Assembly (NCBI GenBank): GCA_036320915.1
Contig: JAXBDG010000004.1
Coordinates: forward strand, 1,178,001-1,242,000
DNA length: 64,000 bases
Direction of reading: 5' to 3'
Source of the DNA: Linnemannia elongata
Lineage: Eukaryota > Mortierellomycota > Mortierellomycetes > Mortierellales > Mortierellaceae
A program made the translations under genes and the position numbers. Shown in pieces: positions 22,941-35,909 of this stretch (positions are counted from its first letter, which is position 1; each line of letters starts with the position of its first letter). The notes under the pieces are model-generated. The model saw only the letters and a list, made by a program, of their open reading frames with translations. It was not told where the DNA came from and did not search any database.

Positions 22941-25900
22941 GTGACGAGTCCGGATAGGGACATACCTGGAACGCAAGATGCGCCGCACTTCTCCATCCGT
23001 CAGCCGCCAGGTGATTGCGCCAGCGTTGTTTCCCCAGATTTCGTACAGATCCTCGAGTTCCTCCAAGTCGAGTAGCATAGCCATCTGGTTGAGTCGCGTC
23101 AGTTTCTCACGCAAGGGGAAGGACGTCAATGACACTATGTAAAAGCCGACCGCGCGGAGATCCTTCTCGAAGCGGATAGCGCCCATCTTGTTGAACTTTG
23201 TGTCAAAGATAATGTCCTCCCAGGTCCTTGTCAACGTCGTCACCGCGTTGGCGATCACTTGATTGTAGTTGTCATCCGTCAAGGTCGACTATGTAATGAA
23301 GTATCAAAGGATAGCAGTATTAGACGGTGCATCTGATAAGACAAAAGCTGAGTTGCCCCATGCTCAGCATCGTCCTTGTCAGTTACCTTGAACGCATCTA
23401 CCAGGTTATCCAAGCCAGACATGAACCGATTCACAAAGCTATTCAGGGCCTCTTGCTCCGCATACTCCTCGTCTGTCACGACGTATTTGATGTCCTTGTA
23501 AGAGTCCTGAAGAAGAGGCCTCAGTCGAGGCTTTAGTGTCCGCTCATATAGCTCCTCGATACCGTGGTTCAGGATCCGCTTGAACTTGCTCGAAGATCCC
23601 GTAAGTCCAGATAGCACCACCTTTGCCTTGGCCAGCGAATGCTCCGATAGCGAAGCGATCGTTGACACGCACTCTTGCTCAATCTCGACAGTGAGCTTTT
23701 CCAAATAGTCGATGCTGACATTGACATTGTTCAAAAGAATCTACCATGGACACAGAGGAGGGCATTCCAGCGTTAGTTTGTAGTACGTGGCGACAACATG
23801 AAGATAGACAACAATGGTTAGTAGCAAACATTTGATGTTCCCTTACCATGTACTGGAAGCGGGCATCCCGTGTATCTCCATTTGAAAAGACGCTCGCCAT
23901 ATTCCTCTGAAAACCCGAAATGTAGTCCATTTCGAGGGTGTTCTTAATAAAGTTGATCATTGCAGCCAAGCAGTCGACGTTTGAGGTATAGACAGCTCGC
24001 GAAATGGTTTTCTTGAGGATATAAAAGACGTCGTCCACACAGCTGGAGGTCTGATTGCCTGCATCATATTCGTCAATCTTCATGGCCCTATCAACACTTC
24101 TCCTCAGGAAGAACTCTTCGATAGCCAAGTAATGATCAATGACCTCCTCAACCTTGCGTGACAATCCACTTACGCGAAGCAGACCTGATTCGTTGTGAAG
24201 GTCCTTTTGTTTCTCCAGGAGCGCCTCTCCAGCATGATCGTCCTTCAGCTGCTCCACCTCGGACTAGATGGTGAACAGTAACGGCACAGTGTTAGAACGT
24301 CAATCGTGAAAACTACAACCATCGCGAATGAAGACACCCCTTTGATGATCTTTACCTTAGCTCTTGACTCCAAGAAGCGGTTGTAGAGATGCGCTCTTTG
24401 AGAGATGAGAACCATTTCGTTCAGGTTGATATCCAACTCGCGTGGGTCGATAACCTCGGGGATAGAGGAGGATTGTTGCATGTTGGACGAGCCGGGTTGG
24501 GGTGTGAGGCTTCGGATCGTTCCTGAGGACTGGAGTGTAGTCCGTTTGGGTTCCCGGAAAGCTTTGATCTCAGCAACCTGTTAGCCAAGGGTGTGTTGCT
24601 TACGCGTTAGTTCCAAGTATTCTTATGTGATCCTTGTCACGAAAGCCTCTAACGAGTATTCACGTCCAGAACGCACCTTCCTAGCGATTTCGCGCTCTTC
24701 TTCAAAGGCCTCGAGAACCTTTCTACTCCGGGTATCGCTCTCTTCCTGCAGCCTCTGAATCACTCGAAGCATCTTTCCTGGACCGTAAAACTTTTCAATG
24801 ACAGGCTGGTGCTGGTCAATGATGACTGCAACAGACTCGAACAGCCTGATCAAAGTATCGGCATAGAACGTAGGCGATTTCGCTAAAAGTAATGGAGAAG
24901 AAATATGACCAGTAAATAATTGTCCTGAAAGAGCCAATTCCTCAACAACTCTAATGTTGATCTGAGCTGGAACTTACGAGGTCCAGCAAGAGAGGCTTGC
25001 GCCTTTCCTGAGACAATTGCGCACACAAACTGGGAGTACTTGTCCAGTCCAACCTGCTCCTCTCCCAAGAGTGGGAACAGCTTGAAGTACCGTGTGATAT
25101 CCTCCTCTGACTGCCTCTGTGTTGCTCCTTCGAATTCTGTCGAGATAATCTCCAGTAGCTTGGCCTTGGAATTAGCCAGCATCACGGTGGGATACTCAGG
25201 GTTCGACGCTGAAGGCTATATGAGAAATTAAGACCTTGTTTGTTAGCTTCCTCAAAGTACCGCTACAACTCCCTGTCCTCGCTCAACTCAATCAAAGGCA
25301 CTACTGCCAGCCGAACATACCACTGAGATCTCGGCAAATGATCCTTCAAGGATACGTTTATCAAAGCCAAGGGCCTTGTGCATATGTCGTGCCGCATCCT
25401 CGTATTCCAAATGTTCCATTGCCCGTTGAATTCCTGAGATACAGAACTTGAGTTCCTGAACATCCTCGACGTGCTTGATAGCCAGTTGAACGCGTGATTG
25501 CTCGAGATCGAGCTGTCGAACCTTCACGCTGATACTCTCAGCCAATCCTGAAGTGTCGCTAATGATCTTTACAAGCGACTTTGACTCGTGTTGCAATCCA
25601 CCAAGTTGAGGCCTACCATGGTAGGTTTTCATCCATGCAGAACGCAAGTTTAGTCTGCGGGCCAGTTATCAAAACGTCAAGTCTCAAAAGTATCGTACTT
25701 GCCGCCGACCAATTACTATCCCATGTTTTGCAGTTTACTATGAAGGCGACACAAAACTTACTCCAAAACTTCCAGTTTGTCAAGGCTCGCTTCCAATTCT
25801 TCACGCTCTGCCAGCAACTCGTCCAGGTCGGCATCAACTTTAGTCTCTTCTAGCTCGAGTTGTCGAAGACATTCCTGAATGTCGGACACGTTGGTTAAGG

Positions 25901-26020
25901 CTTTGATGAACTCCAAGCTGGGGTTGGGCTTAAAATGAGTTTCTGTTGGATGGTTGTCCTTTGAAGGAACATCGCTGTTTCTTTGAGATGTGACCGTCGT
26001 CTCCTGTACTGCTGGCGCCA
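22800..26020 (-). CDS. COG4: Conserved oligomeric Golgi complex subunit 4
   Basis: Lobe-A subunit of the COG tethering complex for retrograde transport within the Golgi. The start MAPAVQETTVTSQ at 26020 leads to the conserved N-terminal LTNVSDIQECLRQLELEET and coiled-coil DADLDELLAEREELEASLDK. The next exons carry SVKVRQLDLEQSRVQLAI and DVQELKFCISGIQRAMEHLE, characteristic of the family. Later exons show YSQFVCAIVSGKAQASLAGP and SSCVDDVFYILKKTISRAVY (about 24050). The C-terminus, DLEELEDLYEIWGNNAGAIT, ends after an intron with a poly-A tract (22906-22937); the final exon is IDFHPEEVARLKL, stop at 22800-22802. About ten introns. Strongly recognised. Confidence 0.93.
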
Positions 26021-26210
26021 TCTGAGTTGTGAAGGTGACGATGTGTTGGTGAAAACAAAAAAAAAAAAAAAAAAAAAAAAAATGAGGGCAAAGCGAGATG
26101 ATGGAACGACAAAAAAAGTGCAGTCGCAAATGTCGCAAAGAAATTCAAAAATTCCAGGGACAAAAGCAATAGGGCGATGTCGCTTTGATGGACATTTTAT
26201 TTTTCTGCGG

Positions 26211-26903
26211 TTACTTGTCTGCTGGTGCAGGTAGCTGCTTTGGCTCCTCCTCCACATTCTGCACAAGTTCTCCAATGGACTTTTCTAGGTCGTCAATCCT
26301 CGATGACATCTCATCCACTAGAAAGTATAAGCAAAGAAGAAAGGGCCGGCGTCAATGAAGGGTCAGCTACTGGACACTTGAAAGAGGACTTGCGCCCCCA
26401 AAGATAGCTGGCGCGACGTCAAATGAAACTTCTTCTTGAGCTTGACATCCATACTGACACTTACTTTTACCGAGGATTTGACCAGACACTCCGTCAAACT
26501 TGGCATTGATTTGCTCGAGCAGCTTTTCGACCTATTCCATGCAACGAGAGTCAAACACACAAAAACGAGTCCGGTTAACTTGAGCTCTTAAGAAACAGAG
26601 ATGAACGCGCTTGTGAGGAGTGTGAAGAACATGTGGCGGTTCCAAACAACCAACACGTACATAAAGAGTCAGTTCTTGAGGACTGATATTTTCGCTGTTG
26701 GGGTCGCCCTCCAATGGTTGGTGCTGCTGAGGTTGCTGCTGATGTTGTTGTGGCTGTGTTTGTTTGCCATGAATGTCTAGAGAATGAGTTTGAGCCTGCG
26801 CCAAAGGAGCTGGTTGTGATTGAGAGGGGATGGTGGCGTTGTCGTCGCCGAGTTGTGCTGCGGTGCCAGGCAATGAGTCGTGCGTGCTGTCGGAGGCCAT
26901 CAT
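26211..26903 (-). CDS. HSBP1: Heat shock factor-binding protein 1 homologue
   Basis: Small coiled-coil protein that binds trimeric heat shock factor and dampens the heat-shock response (known from animals and plants). ATG at 26903 opens an N-terminal Gln/Pro-rich extension not usual in the animal protein (MMASDSTHDSLPGTAAQ and a QQ-rich stretch). Then comes the conserved core, split by introns: LTLYV..., VEKLLEQINAKFDGVSGQIL and GKMDEMSSRIDDLEKSIGEL. MSSRIDDLEK is the family signature. The gene ends LPAPADK with the stop at 26211. It lies head-to-tail with COG4. Confidence 0.88.
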
Positions 26904-27009
26904 TCGCTGTTGTCGAGAATTTGTGTGGAAGGTGTTGAAGGAATTGAAACGAAAGAAAAAGAAAAGAACAGGGAAAAAAAGGCGCCTTGTTCGTGACTTG
27001 AAAATTTTA

Positions 27010-28976
27010 TTAGAGTCTGGTCAAGGTCATGACGCCCTCGACGTGCCTGGTCTGGGGGAAGAGATCGAAACCGCGGATGGCCTCTACCCTGTAGCCAAGC
27101 AAGCCCTTGGCGTGGCAGCGATCTAGCAGTCCCTGGAGATCCCTAGCCTGCGTCTGGACGTTACAGCTCACATAGACGACACGCGCTGGCAAGAATGCCA
27201 CCATCTGGTCCAAAAACTCGTCCGAGCACCCCTTCCTGGGTGGATCGATAATCAGCGCCGTCTCCGCAGAGGGAAAGTCAATGTGGGCAAAGATCTTGTC
27301 GGCATCATCTAGATGGAATGCTGTTGTCTCCGTCGACAGCTTGTTCAGAACAAGGTTGTTGGTGGCGCAAGAGATAGAGGCTGCTGAAATCTCAACACCC
27401 AACACCTTCTTGAAGCCCTCGTGGCAGGTGATACCAAACAATCCTGAGCCGCAGTAGGCATCCACCAAGTATTTGATTTCGTGGTTCAAAGATGAGGTTG
27501 ATGCTGAAATAGAGTCCGAGGAAGGAACTGGTGTGGTCGAAGAGGTGAGAGGAAGGTGAAGCTGCTGTTGAACATAACCGATCAGAGATGGCAAGATGGC
27601 GTTGTTGTTCTGGAAGAACGATCCAGCTGGGTAGTCGAACCGGAATTTTCCAACCCACTCTGTAATGGTCTCCTTGTGATCCGTCACGCAAACCTTGTTG
27701 GTGCTAGGGGGATTCTCTGACTCTGTTCCTGGGACAATTGGGTTGCTTTCACGAAGAAGCATAGTGGCACCCTTCTTGTATGTTGCAATGTTTCTACGCA
27801 GCCATAATAGAGACGCAATGGTTAATACCTCGATCCTGCAAATATTTCCACGATACGGATGACAAGGTCGTTAAGTCTTACTTTTGCACCTCGGCTCTCA
27901 TGGTCTTCATTCCTTCATTGACAATGGGTGTGGCGATGGGGCACTCCTCAATATCCAAAATTCTGCGCTTTCCTGCTTGCATGAATCCGATCTGGACAGG
28001 TTGGGCTGTTCCTGCTGACTGGTGCTTGGGGTTCAGAGCTTCAAAGTGAGGAGTGATCTTGGTGCGGTAGTTGGATTGAATGGGTGACTGAGAAACAGGG
28101 TCGACAGGCGGGAGTGTAGCAAAATACTTTTCTATTATTTCAACATCGGCAACAAACAGCAATGTTAGCGTCCGTCCGTTTAAAAGCGAGCATGGGTGGA
28201 TACCTGATTGGTAACAATCGTTATGAACACTTGCCAGCGTAATTCTTGAATGCATTCTCGACAACTTGACGCTTAAACTTCATCTGATCGACGTAGGATA
28301 TGTGCTGCAGCTGGCAGCCGGCGCACGCACCAAAGTACTTGCACAAGATGTCGTCCTTGGCAATCCTGTTTTCTGCAGGCTGGATAACTTCAACAAGATC
28401 AGCGTGCGAATAACCCCTAAGGATAACAAAAATAGAAAGGCATAAATGTAAGCATATGTGGCGTTCATTGTGTATCCATAGTCCAGATCATGACCGCATA
28501 CGGATACAGCACTTGTCAATGTACCAATTGTGTCTGTAAACTCTGGCCTTGACCTTCTCGCCTGGCACAACAAATGGGACTACCAAGACCCATCCCTCCC
28601 CACGATCAGGTAGGAGGGCTAGACCCTCGCCAGACTGAGCGAGACTGCCAATAGTAACCTCCAATTCCTCGAAGTTCTGAAAAGGAGGAGGGGTCTTTGG
28701 GTCCCAGTCCCAGTGGTTGTGTCCTCGCAGCTCAACGATATCGTGCATCAAGACCTCGTCGATGTCCTTCTTGGTAAGTTTCTTAACCTTCTTGGACCGC
28801 TTCATGGCAGGAGCCTCTGCCTTTGGGACGGCAGTTGGCGCGGGGGGTTCAGCGGACATAGCAATGTCCGAGATCACAGGTGATGGTGCAGGGGATCCTG
28901 ACATGAAGAATCGAGGGGAAGTTCGTCGTTGGGAGTGGTAAAGTGGAATAGCGAGTCGTCGGAAATGGCGTAGCAT
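27010..28976 (-). CDS. TRM2: tRNA (uracil-5-)-methyltransferase, TRM2 type
   Basis: Makes 5-methyluridine-54 in the T-loop of tRNAs. ATG at 28976 (MLRHFRRLAIPLYHSQ) could encode a mitochondrial targeting leader, and a downstream in-frame Met gives a shorter cytosolic form. A basic segment (MKRSKKVKKLTKKDIDEVL) is followed by a TRAM-like domain (EELEVTIGSLAQSGEGLALL, GEKVKARVYRHNWYIDKC). A cysteine-bearing linker (CKYFGACAGCQLQHISYVDQ) may bind iron-sulfur as in RumA relatives. The catalytic domain has SAM motif LVDAYCGSGLFGITC, DPPRKGCSDEFL, the nucleophile in VVYVSCNVQTQARD, and the final HVEGVMTLTRL with the catalytic Glu. Stop at 27010. Confidence 0.92.
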
Positions 28977-29104
28977 GCAGAGAGAGAAAACACACACGGA
29001 GTTTTTTTTCTGTCTTTGTGGCCAGTCTGCTGTAAGGTTGGAAGAAGTTCGGATAAAGCTTTTTTTTTTTGGAGGAGGGGACAGAATAACATTGTGACTT
29101 GCAT

Positions 29105-32100
29105 CTAGGCTCGCCTCCTGAGTGCGGTGTAGAACCGTTCCCCACAGTATCCGCACAGACTATGTGCTCGGAGTACAACCTCTAGCCACGAGGTCGCCGT
29201 GGTGCCCGGCAACGTAGATGCGCCAGCCTGTGCATCAGGGACCATCAGCGTCTTTCGTCCACAGCCAAGACACGTCCGAGGGTGAAAGTCTGCTATCACA
29301 AGCAAAGTCACCGAGCACCTCTGCCATGTGTGCCCGTTCGCACAAGTGGCCTCCTGTATATTCTCCAACTTGATTTCAGTATCGCATGCCGGACACTCTT
29401 CCCTCCCTGCTCCAAACAAGGCAGGATCCGGAGACGTGCCCTTTTTGATGTCCTGAAGCACTCTCAATTGCTCGTCGACAGCACACGAACTTTGGAGTCG
29501 AAGATACGTGGTCTCTGCTGTTGCCAACAGATGCTTGTCGTCGTTGTGGAACAAAAGAATGCTGTCGCACAGAAGCAGGAGCAGCGATCGATCACAGTCT
29601 ATATGTAAAGGGTATCAATAGCAATACCAACATTAGTGACCTGCTCCTTACATAAATTAGCACAGACCTGCAAATGTTGCCAATGGTGCATTACCTTGCA
29701 GTGGCGATGTAGATGTGGCTGACGCCTCGTTATGCAAGGCAAGGACGCTACCGGTAATATGCTTCCTGACGCGAGTTTCTGCATCGCGAACATGATGCTC
29801 AAATCGCTCTACTACTGATGCCTCTAACTCGCAGCGCTATGAAGAATTGATTATAAGCCACGATTAGCGAGGGGTCATGACAACCATGCCGTTATACATT
29901 TCCAAGAAACTGTCCAAGTTCGTCTTTACCTTCAGTTGGCTATAGAGATAGATTGCAACCCGCTCTGGGTTCACTGTCGTCTTGCTAAAGAGAGTACTTT
30001 TGAGTCTAGAGTCGCCGGTCAAGGTTAATTGCATGGAAACGCTCCGATATTCCCTGAAAGAAAAGGCCGATCTGTTCTTCCCGAGTATTACCTTGCTTCC
30101 AGAGAGGTATTCGGGTCGACGATTGCATCTCTATTGGAGAGCATTTCAAGAGTACCTGGTGTCTTTTTTGTCTTGCTGCTTAAAACCGTCATCAGTCGCT
30201 CGAGGTCGGCAGCTCCAGTATCCCTAGCCTTCCAGCTTTCCCCCAGTAACAAAAGCATGTCCCACATGTGAAACGCCGGATTTCTACTCAGTGCTACCAC
30301 AAGCGAAAAAAACATTAAGTGTTAGCATCTACCAACAACTGATCTACGCACTCTAGTACATGTCAACTTGGGGACAAGAATGAAGTATACCTGCGTTAGG
30401 AAGGCGAATGTACGTATCCAATCTGTCGAACAAGGCGCTTGCAGGCGCACCCTGAAGGGTCTTGTGGGCTTTGGAGAGCGTCAGCGTTGATGACTGGTAT
30501 CGTTCACGTTGGAACTCCATGTGGAATGGAGAAGTAACACTATGAGTGAAGAAAAAAAGGTCAGGCCTTGTCAACTCCTGACCATTATATCACTACAGCG
30601 CGACGAAATGCAAAATGTGCTCACTAGTATGCTGTGGCAAGTTGAACCCTCTCGGATGAGGCATTTCCGGAGGTGATGTGCAGCTGCAGCTTGCTTCCCA
30701 TGACCGCCCCTCCACTGTTCTCCTCATCTGCACCCTCGTCTTCTGCATTGGCGCTATCAGCGTCGCCTTCATCCTGTGTGATGTTCGTTTTGGTTTGCAT
30801 ATGGCAACGAGAGATAATGTTTTGGTGGATGAATTCGACTTGTTCGTCGTCCACCTTCAGGCCGTCATCCTGCAAAAGCAATACACAGTGCTTGCCATCC
30901 ATGAAAAATACAATTAGTCGCTTCCCATGTGTGTCCCAAGTGATGTCCGCAATCGCCTTTGCAATAGGTCGCCTCCACATCACTGTCCTGTTTGAGCTTG
31001 GAAACCACACATTCAGTCTGTTTCCTCGACTGAAAGCCAGTATGTTGCGCTTATTTGCCGTCTAGTCCCATGGAAATGATAGGTAAGGGTATCAGTCTCA
31101 GTCGCTTCGAAATATACAAACAAAACCACGGCAGGATTATTTGGAGAGCAATTATTAGTTACCTCGTAAGATGTTGGGCTCCACCGGAGAACCGTACATG
31201 GGTGGAGAGTCTGGTTGGGGGCTTCCATCACATTTTCAGACACTTCAATACCCTCCAGTGGCAACTCCGGATTGAACTTCGCCTCTCGGACCCGAACTTG
31301 TCCGTCTGCGGTAGCATAGGCAAGCATAGAGACATATCGGCCCCTTTCCAGAACCCAAGGCGACCAGGACAACTGAATTACCCATGTCTCGCTTCCTGTT
31401 TTCCAAGATTCGATGCAGCGAACGTTCTCCTTGCTGGTGACGTGCCAGAGGGTGACATGTCCTGCTTTGTTTCCTAGAGCCAGTACCGATCCAATCCCTC
31501 CGAAATGAATCTTTGGAGACCATGCCAAAGAGACTGATTCAAGTTTGTCGGCCATCTCGGGCTTGATCTCCGGCTGTGTTCCCCAGTATATCGAAAGGTA
31601 TTGATCCAAGACCACATACTATTCAATGTCATGGAGAATTTTGATATCAGTGAGCGCCGACATATACTTTTGCGACATGACAGATGTATATACCGTTCGA
31701 TTATGACAGTACCTTCTGCCATTGCCTGTCAGCGTGCGAGGATGTTGGGATGTACAAAAAAACTGAGTGCCTTGAAGTAATAATTGCGAGTATGCATCTA
31801 AATCGTTCATAACAAAAACGCGTCAGTCTGTCGAATTGATGATATCCATGCACCTTGCTGCCTGCCATCAACGCCAAACATACCCTTTGAGAGGCGAGCA
31901 TCCAGTTGGTGACCAAGCTCCTGCCAAGTAATCGATCGCCAAGGGCGACACAGCATTCCTGATATTGGCCACTAGAAGAAGGGTGAATAGAAATTGCTGC
32001 TTTTTAGTGAGAAGGGGTTCAGCTTGCCATCGCCTTGCACTATTCTCACGGTAACATAAGAGAAGGGTAGTGTACCATTTGCAATGAGCTTCCAAGGCGG

Positions 32101-32521
32101 ACTATCGTCAGCAATAGTCAGGGCTGGAGTCGAAGTCAGCAAAAACTTTATCGGGGACCGATCCAGAGCTCCAGCCAGGCAGGGAGTCTAAACCAGACAT
32201 CATCATTTTAGAAGCAGGTTAAAAAATGTCAACATGGCGACGCGTTTGCTGTGTGAGTGTGGCGGTTCCTGGAGGAGAGCTGATTGAACGTACGACGATG
32301 TTGACGCAGGCAGGAGTGACCAGAGCGAGGATGTTATCCTCGGACCAGATTAGCGATCCTGGTCGGACAGGTCTTGAATCAAATTCCACTTCCATTGGTG
32401 CTGCCGAACGACGCTGGAATGGTAAAAGAGCGAAGGAGAGATTCACAACTTGTCAGAATCATTCTTTTTCTACAACAAGTTACAAGCCAGCTACGTGACT
32501 GCATACGAAAATTGCCACCAT
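29105..32521 (-). CDS. Transcription factor IIIC 90-kDa-type subunit (WD40 plus zinc finger)
   Basis: Subunit of TFIIIC, which binds the A/B boxes of tRNA genes and recruits pol III. The start MVAIF at 32521 splices into RRSAAPMEVEFDSRPVRPGS and ILALVTPACVNIV. A WD40-like region follows (LESVSLAWSPKIHFGGIGSV, ALGNKAGHVTLWHVTS, WVIQLSWSPWVLERGRYVSM, TVLRWSPTSYE). The C-terminal zinc domain is EECPACDTEIKLENI, CANGHTWQRCSVTLL, PRTCLGCGRKTL and SLCGYCGERFY, the zinc-finger layout of the TFIIIC putative zinc-finger family (GTF3C4-like). More than ten introns; some middle exons (29600-30600) are less clear. It shares a short intergenic space (58 nt) with the divergent small gene at 32580. Confidence 0.82.
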
Positions 32522-32579
32522 CTTAATTTTTTTGTTGTAGACCTATTCTCACAAGCGAGCTTAAGAACAGCCTTGCATA

Positions 32580-32898
32580 ATGCTTTCCCCGTCCCCGCTA
32601 GACTCGATGTATGGACTCGACGCCATTGAGCAGTCGAAAGGTCTCTTTGACTGCTGCCAATTCTATACCCAAGGTGCCAACATCATGCTTGGTAAGAACA
32701 CTTTGCTTGCCGCTCTATATTCTCTAGGATCCACCGCCAACCAACGCCACGTTTAACTAGCCCCGGTATCTCACAACTACCATTCAACGGTAAATCTGCT
32801 CAGCCGAGAAGCGGTTGTATGAGAGTCATATAACAACCAACCCTCATTTGCGTTGCCTGAGGAGTACACATACGCCTTTGGTTGATAACAAGCCCTGA
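32580..32898 (+). CDS. Small two-exon hypothetical protein (68 aa)
   Basis: Exon 1, 32580-32691, encodes MLSPSPLDSMYGLDAIEQSK and ends with a GTAAGA donor in phase 1. Exon 2, 32804-32898, follows a CTGCTCAG acceptor and encodes EKRLYESHITTNPHLRCLRS before the stop. The joined frame gives one continuous short protein with an N-terminal helical look and no membrane segment. I do not recognise the family. It is divergently arranged with the TFIIIC subunit, suggesting a shared promoter. The call depends on the splice model; without it only a 46-codon peptide would be made. Confidence 0.5.
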
Positions 32899-34458
32899 GT
32901 GAGCCATCACAGCAAGGCCCATAACGCTTGTACCATTGGGTTTGAAGGAGACATATGAACTGGGCTGTGGTGGAGTAGGAGTAATAAAAAGCAGATTTGA
33001 GAGAAGAGAAGAGGGCGACAACGTGTTCAGTGAAGTGCCAAGTTGAACACATGGCCCGTCCATTGCTCACGCCATTAGATAGCCTTCAGCTCAACATGCC
33101 GTCGGAGATCGAGGCAAGGAATACGAAAAAAAAAACGAGGGTAATAAAAATAATGAAAAAAATGAGGGTCCTGTGTAAATAACCTCCACCACTGGCACAA
33201 AGAGTTTTATTAGGGAACCAATGACTTCAAAGAGAAGCCTAATGAACTCAAGGATGCTCGCGTGGTCATAGGCAAAAGAAAGGGGGCAAAGAGTGAAGGA
33301 GGAAGAATTGTTTTTTCCGAGAGGGGGGACAATGCGGGGTAAGAGAACTGGAAACGAAAGACCAGATGATGTCTGTGATGCTTGAGTGGACGTTACTTGA
33401 GGGTCGGGACTTTTTTTTTATTGTTTGGGCGTGCAAGGACGATATCGGAAGGAGAGGGAGTGGACCCAGGCTCAGCGGACCAATGAGAGGATTAGGGTTT
33501 GATCAGGAAAAGGGAAAAAAGTGGACAAAAAAGTGGGTGACACGCAAATCTTCATGAAAACGATCAAAACAAGGGCTAGGAGTCAACAACGGGCTCAATG
33601 GACGAAAAAAACAATAATACTGGGGCTTTGTCTTTGTTTTTGGACTTTTTTCCTTCTGGCAGGTCATTGTTGCAACAGTGGAACATGCGATGGATCCTGG
33701 TGGCCTTGGAAAAGCTTCTTTTTTCCTGGTTCTCGATGTCATTTATAAGGATGAATGCTTGCTTTACAAACACACAAGCGAGACAAGACAGAATGAGATA
33801 GAAAGACAGATAAGTTTTTAATGTTCTTGCAACGTGGACATAAGGAGAGTAAAACACTGTCAAGAGTACGATGCGATCGATACTTGATTTAGGAAAACGA
33901 GTGAAAAAGACAGGGCGAGAGAGAGTGAGTCGACTCCACTTTTTTTTTTTATCGCAGTTTTTAGTTTACTCCCACATTCAATTTTATTTTTTTCCCTTTC
34001 CGTCCGTCACATAAACAGACAGGGGCCATCAACAAACAAACAAACATAGTCAAGCAAAAAAAAACTGGGTCACCTCCTACTCTCAGTTGTTGTGCTGCTG
34101 CCAGCTGCTGCTGCTCTTGTTGTCGTTGTCGTTGTCGTTGTTTTATCTTCGTAACAAACACACTTCATTTTTAATTGAATTAGCAAAGTGTTGCTTGCGC
34201 CTGTCTGTAATAACTGTCATAGCTGATCCCTCGACCCTTCCACCCAGTCAAAGACATCGCCCTTCAATTGAACAAGTGTCAGAAATTCTCCTTTTTAATT
34301 TTTTTCTTCTTTTGTGTGAGTGCCTGCTTGCGTACAAAGAAGAACAACAAGAAGAACAAAATTCGCCGTTTGCCCCACCTGTTGCTTTCTCTTTTTTTCG
34401 CTCTCTCTCTTTTTTTTTTTTTTCTCACTTCGCATTTCTCACTCCTTCTCTGTTCCCT

Positions 34459-34494
<36 letters not shown>

Positions 34495-34969
34495 GTTCCT
34501 TGTCTTTCCTGGCTCCCATCCCCAACCCCACATTCACTTTCACCCCCCAAACTCGGTTCACATTCCAACCACCCATCCTCCTTCAACTCTTTTCTCTCTC
34601 TGTCCCTCTATACACCTCTTTCATTCATTCAATCTCAACTGTCTGGTCGACCTTCACTCCACTTCACCATTCAATCTCACTGCTGGATCTCTTCTCTCTT
34701 AACTGCTTGAAGAACCAGTCAGGGTTACACCCAAGCAGTGTACCTTTTTTTCTCCCCCTTTCTGATACACCTCGACCCCGCAAAAAAAAAAAACGATTCC
34801 CCACACTATTCAGGTCCCTTGCACACAGCCTCCGGATCTTTCTCCTCTTCCTATCCTTCATCTTCCTCCTCCTCCCCTAACCCCACATCATCCACGCTCT
34901 CGCCTTTATATTACTTATTACTTTTTTAAATTATCGACCACCACCACAACAACAACATCACCATCAATC
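32899..34969. other. Long intergenic region / leader of the C2H2 factor
   Basis: About 2 kb with no supported gene. It includes an A-rich tract near 33125, CAA/TTG-type simple repeats (34081-34145) and a very pyrimidine-rich leader with TC dinucleotide repeats (34380-34620) ahead of the start codon at 34970. Such long pyrimidine leaders fit a regulated transcription-factor gene. Confidence 0.5.
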
Positions 34970-35876
34970 ATGGATACAACTGCAGTCGCGATCACGCCCT
35001 CAATAGCCGCCTCTGCTGCAGCATCGACCTCGGACTCGCCCTCCTTGTCATCCATTCCGACCGATCTCGCTCCATACAATTTGCCCCGACCACCTACACC
35101 ACCCGCCAACGGAGAAGCTCCCAAGCCATTCCAGTGCCACCAAACCGATGCCCCGGAGCGTCCCTATCAATGCCCCGTCTGCCCCAAATCCTTCTACCGT
35201 CTCGAACACTCCAATCGACACATCCGCACCCACACAGGCGAAAAGGCCCATGCATGTAAATTCCCTGGCTGTACGAAACGGTTCTCAAGGAGCGACGAGC
35301 TCACGCGACACTCACGCATTCACACCGGACCCAAGGGGCTGCGAGTCTCGATGAAAGCTCAGGCACAAGCCCAAGCTCAAAATCAGGCCTCTAGCTCGGA
35401 GATGCCCCACCCAAGAAACGACGCTCCTATCTCTCCCGTTTCCGACGGAACGATCCCTTCGACAGCACCTTCTACCGCCTCGGTCGTCATTCCTCCCACT
35501 CTTCCTTCCCCAGTCAACCCACCGGCCCTTGTAAATACCTTTGTCTCCACTATTCCCTCCACATCAACACCAGCCCCTCCCAACACAACAGACCCGTTCT
35601 CACTCCCAATCCAACCACCTTCTCAATCGCAAGCACTCTCTTCAGGAACGACCCCATCCGTTGCAGACCCCACATCCCTCGCCTCCGTCCACCAAACTCC
35701 ATCATCTGTGTCTGGTGCGCAACCAAGCGGGCTGTCTATGTCAGCAATGCAGAACGGCCAAGTACCAAATATAGATGCAGGAGTACCTATCGGGTCCTCT
35801 GGAAGCGGCGTCAATAACACCAGTGTACCGAGCAATCCAGGTACTATATATGACGTCAAATGCAGACGGCGGATGT

Positions 35877-35909
<33 letters not shown>

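Noticed and set aside
32777..33070. 97-codon minus-strand frame beside TFIIIC
   Set aside because: Overlaps the better-supported spliced plus-strand gene at 32580-32898 and shows no domain.
34087..34880. Overlapping 186-207 codon frames before the C2H2 factor
   Set aside because: All derive from TC-rich leader sequence and contain no domain.
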